Assembly (NCBI RefSeq): GCF_018446385.1
Contig: NC_055996.1
Location: 128,698,532 to 128,762,531, forward strand
From: Zingiber officinale
Lineage: Eukaryota > Streptophyta > Magnoliopsida > Zingiberales > Zingiberaceae
Reading direction: 5' to 3'
Length of the DNA stretch: 64,000 bases
Made by a program: the position numbers and the translations under genes. The notes under the pieces are model-generated. The model was not told where the DNA came from and made no database searches. It saw only the letters and a program-made list of their open reading frames with translations. Shown piece by piece: positions 58,289-64,000 of this stretch. Every line of letters starts with the position of its first letter. Position 1 is the stretch's first letter.

Positions 58289-60500
58289 TCACTCACTATC
58301 CTCGAAATTGAAAAGGGCATTCGGGATTGCGCCCATCAAGAAAGCCAGTTCTTCAGGGGGAATGGACAGCTTGGCGGGAATATGACCCTTCGTCTTCAAA
58401 TGAGCAACAACAACCTTCATGGCTTCCTCGAACGTTAGGGCCAACTTGTTGCTGAACTTATCGCCGAACTCATCCGAACGGACGAAGGCTTGCCGCGCCG
58501 CGGCCAAACGGCTCGATTCTCCATCCTTATATTCTTTCAAGGTAGTGCGGGAGGCTTCTACGGAGTCTTGGAGACCTTTTAGAGCCCCCTCAAATTTGGT
58601 GCGCTCAGCCGAGCGGCCATCCCGTTCGGTGGACAAGAGGGCGTCTAAGTCTTTGACGCGTTGATCCAATCCCCGATTCTCCACTTTCATAATATCCAGG
58701 TCTGAGATGGCCTGAAGCTTCCGGTTGGTCGCAAGCTTTATATCGTGGTCGTGCTTCTTGACCACAGCTTCAAGCCGAGTCACCTCCGCCGTCAGCTCGG
58801 AGGACTTTTGCCGCTCGGATTCCAAAAGCTTTTTAGTTTTCTCCAGCTCGGCGGATGACTGCCCCTGACTTTCCCCCAAGAGTTTGAGCTTTTTCAGCTC
58901 GTTTTCCAGCTCAGCCAGGCGATTGCTAATTACAATCTGTTCTACCCAGGTCTGCGCAGAAGAAGGGATGTCAAAGATTGATTAAAAAGGAACACCAGGG
59001 GAGGGAGAACATACCCCGGTGGCCTGCTGTAGATTGCTGTCTCCCAACTGACTAGGAGTCATGAGCGCGACGCAAAGCCGGGCATCCTCCCAAACTTTGG
59101 CAAGAGGCCCTGTTAGGGTAATTTGTTGCTCGGGGCTCGCGGGTCGATCGACCGCCAAAAGGTATTCCTCTGAGGGAAAGCGCAGAATGGTCTTGATCAC
59201 CCGAAGGCCGCTCGGATCATCCTGGGTCTCGGCGGCTTGGCCGGAAGGCCCCCCCAATAGTAGAAAGGTCACCCAAGCGCCTAAGGCGACGGCGGGTGCG
59301 GGGGAGAGAATAAGTAGGTTCCACTTCGGGGAGCGCCGCGGGAAAGCCAAGCTGGGAGGGTGTTCGATCCGAAGAGAGCGCCTCAACGGACGCCGGAGCC
59401 CCTCCTTCCCGGTCGGGAGGAATACCACTCCGCTCATAAAACTGTTCACCAGAAGGGACCGATGGTGGCGGTGGGTCCGTCCGGCGCTTCTTTCGGGTCC
59501 TTAGTGGAGCGTCATTAATAGGAAGAATCTCCACCCCGACCGGGGCAGATGAAGTAGCGTCACCCACGGCTTCGTGTACGGGGGCCCGAGCGGCTGATAC
59601 TTCAGGGGCGGACTGTGTCCCTTCAGCCCCCGAGCTGGCTGGGACAAGCCCCCGCGCAGCGGCCTCCTTTTCAGTAGCCGCCTCAATCTCAGTGGCTCTC
59701 AACTTCAGGTGCTTGGTAGCTTTAGCACACCACATGATCTCGACTGCAGAAAAGAAAAATAAATCAGTTAGAGCAAAGGAGAAAGGTAAAGAGTAATCCT
59801 TACCCATGCTGTAGGGAATGCCAGCCCGAACGGGAGATAAGCCGAACAAGTACATCACTCCCTTAAGGAGCAGCTTATCAATGTCGTATCGTTGGCTGAC
59901 CAGGCGGTTAGCTACATGGAGGTAGGCCGGATCGCTCTTGTATTTGCCGAGCTCTGGTTGGGTCGGCACCGCAGTCTACCACTTGGTTCGGAAAGGTGGC
60001 GGCTCGGGGAAACGCGTATAGAAAAAGTATTCCTTCCAGTGCTTGTTGGAGCTCGGCATATTGCTAAAAAGAACAAAACCAATCCTAGTTTGGAAAATGA
60101 AGGTGCCCCACTCAGATTGTTTTGGATAGTAGAAGTAATGGAAGATTTTGGGGTCCAGAGGGATGTCATTTAGCTTGAAAAGAATCACCACCCCGCACAG
60201 CAGCCTAATGGAGTTCGGAACGAGTTGGCCGAGCGGGAGGCGGAAGTAATTACATATTTGCAAGATGAAGGGATGTAGAGGAAACCGCAGGCCAGCCAAA
60301 AATTGATCCCAGAAAAAGTAAACAGTGCCGGACGGCGGGTTATTGGGCCAGTCGGAAGGAGTGGCTAATATTATTTCAAGGTCAGTGGGGAACTCATAAG
60401 TACGAACGATGCGTAGGGCATCTTCCTCATCAAACCGGCTCTCCGTGGCCATATACCAAAGACCAGGGGCGGAGGTAGGCGGTTGTGAAGTGCTCGCCAT
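58289..60500 (-). pseudogene. Gyp-2 antisense gene: putative gypsy-type transposase N-terminus plus coiled coil
   Basis: Runs opposite to pol. From ATG 60500 the first part (DEEDALRIVRTYEFPTDLEI, FFWDQFLAGLRFPLHPFI, ICNYFRLPLGQLVPNSIRLL) resembles the domain annotated in plant genomes as 'putative gypsy type transposon' (PF04195). The frame passes TAG at 59976-59978 and goes on. A 60-bp intron with GTAAGG donor and TTTTCTTTTCTGCAG acceptor fits at 59744-59803. A disordered proline/serine-rich stretch follows, then (after a frame change near 59300) TFLLLGGPSGQAAETQDD. A second intron fits at about 58954-59014. The end is a coiled coil (AELEKTKKLLESERQKSSEL to VKDLDALLSTERD) ending at 58289; a two-base duplication near 58920 shifts its start. 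Function is unknown, and it is decayed here. Confidence 0.72.
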
Positions 60501-61180
60501 GGTCGGAAGAGTAAGAGAAATAAAAGACGGAAAGAAGCGAGGAAATAGATGACGAATACTTGAAATAAAGCAGAAGGAGGAACAGCTAAGGAAAGACGCG
60601 GAGGAATGGCGGAATAACAGGAGAGCAGAGCTTACAGGGGAGATGGCGATCGGAAAAGTGGGCTGCGAGGGCGCCGGAGATCGTCGGGAGGCAGAAAAAC
60701 AAGGTCGCCAGAGGAAGGAGAGCTGTGAAACACGCGAAGGTAGAAATGCGGCAAGGGGAGAAGGAGAAGACTTTATAGGGATAGGCCCGAGCAGCCTAAG
60801 CCGTTAGATGCAGGTCACGCGAATCAATGTCCGCATCTAACCGTCCATTCCAAACATCGACTGTCCCATTGGAGGTAACGCCGCCGCCGTACGCTGACGG
60901 CATCAGAGACGCCACGTGGCGCTACCGCCTGGGGCGCATTTAATGAGCACCATTACCGCGCATAGCGTGTGTGCTCGGCTTTAATGGGAAGGATTTGGCA
61001 CACATTTCGAGGGGATCCCAAAGGCATCAGCGTTGACCATCCATCCGTTAACAGCGCCGAACGGGCGTGGTGAAGAATGTAAGCCGAATGGACGAGCATT
61101 CCACGGGCCGTCCGAGTGCCGTTACTCTGTCAGACCGGAAGTCCAGTCAGTCGGACTTAGCGCCTCCTTCGACTAAACTT
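60501..61180. other. Gyp-2 3' region upstream of the polypurine tract
   Basis: Non-coding and GC-rich. Read on the - strand it is the promoter/leader side of the antisense gene: CTATAAAG at about 60771-60778 could be its TATA box, with an A/G-rich leader between. Confidence 0.45.
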
Positions 61181-61194
61181 GAGGGGAAGGCAAG
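61181..61194 (+). other. Gyp-2 polypurine tract
   Basis: GAGGGGAAGGCAAG directly before the 3' LTR. Confidence 0.85.
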
Positions 61195-62050
61195 TGATCT
61201 GGTGATAAGGCCGGGGGGTCCTCATGGGCAAAGGGTCAACGACACGTAGGGGTTAGGATTCAAGGGGGGTCAACCCCGTGGGCTCGCCGAGCGGGCACCC
61301 TATGCTGATCGCCCGGCCAGGTCCTCCAGCCGAAGGAACTGTAACCCGACCATGAGCCCGGGTTTTAGACGCCAAGGTAAAAAGGCTATATTGCCGAGCG
61401 GGTGGTCCGCTCGGCCGTGGCCCAAGGCAAGGGTACAAGGCCAAGCGGTCTGTCCGCTCGGGCAAGGAGTCAGGCAACAAGACAAGAGTGTTCGTCCGAG
61501 CAGGGGACCATGAATCTCCCCCGGACGGACCAACATCTACGACGGGTCGAAGATAAGAAGCCGCCGAGCAGCTGGACGCTTGGCTCGAGAGGATGAAACC
61601 AAAAGACACGGGACAGTAGGGACGTCATCCTAGTAACCTTTGTCGCTGACAACAGGCATGTTCGATGACCAGACCATACGCAGAATCGTACGATGGAAGG
61701 TTCTTCTGTCCCATCAAGGAGGTGCACGGACTGTAGCAGTATGGCGTTAGGCACGCTCTTCTGACAAGCCCATATTGAAGTATGGTGCAGGACATATGTA
61801 CGCCTCGATGTGTGTGCGCCAAGCTCACCATAGCTCTATATAAGAGCCCTCAGACTTCGCTGGAGGTATGCAATCTTGGATCTTCAGAGCCACCTCCTTG
61901 TTTCCCCTTTGCCTGACTTGATCGTCGGAGGACCATCGCCGGGAAACCCCACCCGGCTCGGTTTTGCTGCAGGATCACCGGAGCGTACGAGGAGACAGCA
62001 GGGAGCACCACGTCCCCAGCGTCCGTTGATTCAGCGCTCGGACAGGATCA
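61195..62050 (+). repeat. Gyp-2 3' LTR
   Basis: TGATCTGGTGATAAGG...GGACAGGATCA, 856 bp, TATA box at 61837-61843, followed at once by the CTAGG duplication. Confidence 0.95.
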
Positions 62051-62098
62051 CTAGGCTTTTAGTATACACTCTAACAATCTCCCACTTATACTAAAAGA

Positions 62099-63990
62099 CT
62101 AAGTTGCCATATCTGTTTCCATACATCTGATTCCCATCCCCTCCACATGCCGATCAAAAGCTTTTGCCGGAAGGACCTTAGTGAAAGGATCTGCCAGGTT
62201 ATCTGCTGATGTAATCTTGGCGACGCCAACTTCTTCTCGCTTGACAATGTCTCGTATCAGGTGGTACTTACGCTCTATATGTTTACTCGCCTTATGGGCT
62301 CGTGGTTCCTTCGAGTTTGCAACTGCACCGCTATTATCACAATAAATTGTGATGATCTTGGGCAAACCAGGAATCACATCTAAGTCCATTAGAAAGTTCC
62401 TGAGCCATACAACTTCTTTGGCTGCCTCAGAGGCTGTCACATACTCAGCTTCCATGGTTGAGTCCGAGACGTATTTCTTCTTAACACTCTTCCATTCAAT
62501 GGCTCTAACTCCTAGAGTAAACACATAGCCTAATGTAGACTTACTATTGTCCTTATCTAGTCCGAATCCGTGTAACCTACAGGGAGCAAATCGTCTGCTT
62601 GGTAGACTAGCATATAATCTCTAGTCCTTCTCAGGTACTTCAATATATGCTTTATAGCAGTCCAATGTCCTTGTCCAGGGTTACTCTGATATCTGCTAAC
62701 TATTCCCACGGTAAAACATATATCAAGTCTCGTACACAACATTGCATACATAAGGCTTCCTACAGCCGAAGCATAAGGAACTGCCTTCATATCCTCCATC
62801 TCCTTTGATGTCTTCGGAGACATCTCTTTAGATAAGGCTACTCCATGCCTAAAAGGTAAGAAACTTTTCTTGGAGTTCTGCATGCTAAAATGAGCAAGGA
62901 TTGTATCTATATATGAAGTTTGAGATAGACACAATATTCTTTTCTTGCGATCCCTTATAACTTTGATCCCAAGAATGTGTGCACATTCTCTTAAGTCCTT
63001 CATATCAAATTGTTTGGACAACCATACCCTTACGTCCGATAATACCTTGACATTGTTGCCAATTAACAAAATATCATCTACGTATAGTACAAGAAATACC
63101 ACCATGTTTCCGTTACACTTCTTGTATACACAAGACTCATCCGGACACTGAATAAATCCATATGACTGGATTACTTCATTAAACCGGATGTTCCAAGATC
63201 TTGAAGCTTGCTTCAGTCCATAAATGGACCAATTGAGCTTGCACACTAGATGCTCTTTGCCCTTTTCAATAAACCCTTCTGGTTGCTTCATATGGATATT
63301 TTCTTCAAGACTTCCATTAAGGAAATCTGTCTTGACATCCATTTGCCAAATCTCATAATCCATATGAGCGGCAATGGATAAGAGTATCCTGATAGACTTA
63401 AGCATAGCTACTGGCGAAAAGGTCTCCTCATAATCGATTCCCTTTTTCTAAGTGTACCCTTTCATAATAAGCCTTGCTTTGAAGGTTTCTACCTTCCCAT
63501 CTGTCCCTCTTTTCCTTTTGTAGATCCACTTGCATCCAACGGCTTTTACACCATCAGGTGGTTCTACAAGCTCCCAGACCTTATTAGAATACATAGATTC
63601 TATTTATAAATTCATTGCCTTTTGCCAAGATACTGCATCTATATCTTGGTGTACTTCGTCATATGTCCGGGGATCAGGTTCATGTTTACCCGGGATCAAG
63701 TCTGAAGACTCTCCCAAAAACATGAATCTCTCAGGTTGCCTTACAACCCTCCTACTACGATGAGGCACTGTCGGTGGTTGTGTATCATGTGTGACACGTG
63801 TTGCAGTCTCTTGTGGTACTTCATCTTGTACTGTTGGTACTAAAGTAGACGTGCACTCTCTAAGTTCTTCTAGAACAATTTTGCTACTGGGCTTGTGGTC
63901 CATTATATATAGCTTCTGGAAAGTTTATCTCGAGTGTCGAAGGCGCCTCCAAGAGAGTTGAGGGCGCCTCCAATGAGTTTACTGGATAAA
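62099..63990 (-). pseudogene. Cop-2 reverse transcriptase and RNase H, partial
   Basis: Read on the - strand from the window end: a linker (VPHRSRRVVRQPERFMF, 63604-63903), then RT (MDVKTDFLNGSLEENIHM, LNWSIYGLKQASRSW) with an intact catalytic LYVDDILLIG in the 63405-62557 frame. RNase H follows in 62524-62099 (STMEAEYVTASEAAKEVVWL, YCDNSGAVANSKEPRAHK, KHIERKYHLIRD). Stops near 63450 (TAG) and 63605, and a frame change between RT and RNase H at about 62540, break it. It is much better preserved than the Cop-1 copy. Confidence 0.9.
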
Positions 63991-64000
63991 GCTTTATCTA

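Larger units (their letters stand above)
51608..62050 (+). mobile_element. Gyp-2: complete Ty3-gypsy retrotransposon (Tat-type layout)
   Basis: 10.4 kb, with two 856-bp LTRs (51608-52463, 61195-62050), the TGGCGCC primer site, polypurine tract and 5-bp CTAGG duplication. The order gag, protease, RT, RNase H, integrase makes it gypsy. A second, archaeal-type RNase H-like stretch after the first, and a long 3' region with an antisense gene, point to the Tat lineage (Retand/Ogre relatives); this placement is inferred. Several nonsense changes and frameshifts make it non-autonomous. It sits 21 bases from the end of the Cop-2 LTR. Confidence 0.93.
49193..64000 (-). mobile_element. Cop-2: Ty1-copia element on the - strand, LTR split by Gyp-2, runs off the window
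   Basis: The left LTR begins TGTTGGTTAGTCC at 49193 inside Gyp-1, runs to 51607, and resumes after Gyp-2 at 62056-62076 (ends CTCTAACA). It totals about 2.4 kb. Its start, TATACAC(T) end and polypurine tract (62077-62090) match Cop-1, so the two are related families. Pol sequence follows on the - strand from 62099. The 5' LTR, gag and integrase core lie beyond 64000. Confidence 0.9.

Noticed and set aside
59744-59803. Reading the antisense gene as unspliced through the 60-bp segment
   Set aside because: The segment is open in frame, but its ends are textbook GT and polypyrimidine-CAG sites and its translation is an odd Phe/Leu run; an intron is preferred, though not proven.

Overview
This window is nuclear DNA from a flowering plant, almost certainly a monocot. 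The evidence is split genes with GT-AG introns, five plant-type protein families and nested LTR retrotransposons. The retrotransposon style and the tRNA-derived SINE suggest Zingiberales, perhaps the ginger family, but that is an inference I cannot test here. No bacterial, organellar or CRISPR-like sequence was seen.

The first 29 kb is gene-bearing. On the + strand there is a small endosulfine-family gene (1165-2372). The others lie on the - strand: a DUF247 membrane protein (5763-7445, perhaps with upstream exons), a VARLMGL/DUF4378 protein of the TRM/LONGIFOLIA type (10126-14158, five exons), a RING plus PHD finger protein (16956-21429, two exons and a 2.85 kb intron) and a calmodulin-binding CBP60 protein (23973-28480, eight exons). 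I joined exons by hand from splice sites and reading phase. All joins in the TRM, RING-PHD and CBP60 models keep frame. Small mobile elements sit between and inside the genes: a copia RNase H remnant (4447-4830), a SINE with target-site duplications (15445-15663), a degenerate direct-repeat element in the RING-PHD intron, and a complete solo LTR of 1690 bp with TGTTC duplications (22039-23728).

From about 29 kb onward the window is transposon territory. It opens with a 0.9 kb inverted-repeat (foldback) element (29841-30758), AT-rich DNA, and a mosaic of truncated LTRs (32208-35522). Then comes a full-length but decayed Ty1-copia element on the - strand (Cop-1, 36737-46496; LTRs of about 2.4 kb, Met-tRNA primer site, 6-bp direct flanking repeat). 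It is inserted in older gypsy-LTR-like DNA. Next is the 5' part of a Ty3-gypsy element (Gyp-1, gag-protease, 47076-49192), cut by a second copia element on the - strand (Cop-2, 49193 to beyond the window end). The LTR of Cop-2 is itself split by a complete Ty3-gypsy element (Gyp-2, 51608-62050; two 856-bp LTRs, CTAGG duplications).

Gyp-2 carries gag, protease, reverse transcriptase, two RNase H-like segments and integrase on the + strand. Between pol and the 3' LTR it carries an antisense, apparently intron-containing gene with a gypsy-type putative transposase N-terminus and a coiled-coil C-terminus. All the elements have stops, frameshifts or lost catalytic residues, so none looks autonomous. 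One assembly-quality signal deserves attention: Cop-1 differs from its relatives mostly by tiny deletions in homopolymers and at CAG/CTG/CCGG sites.
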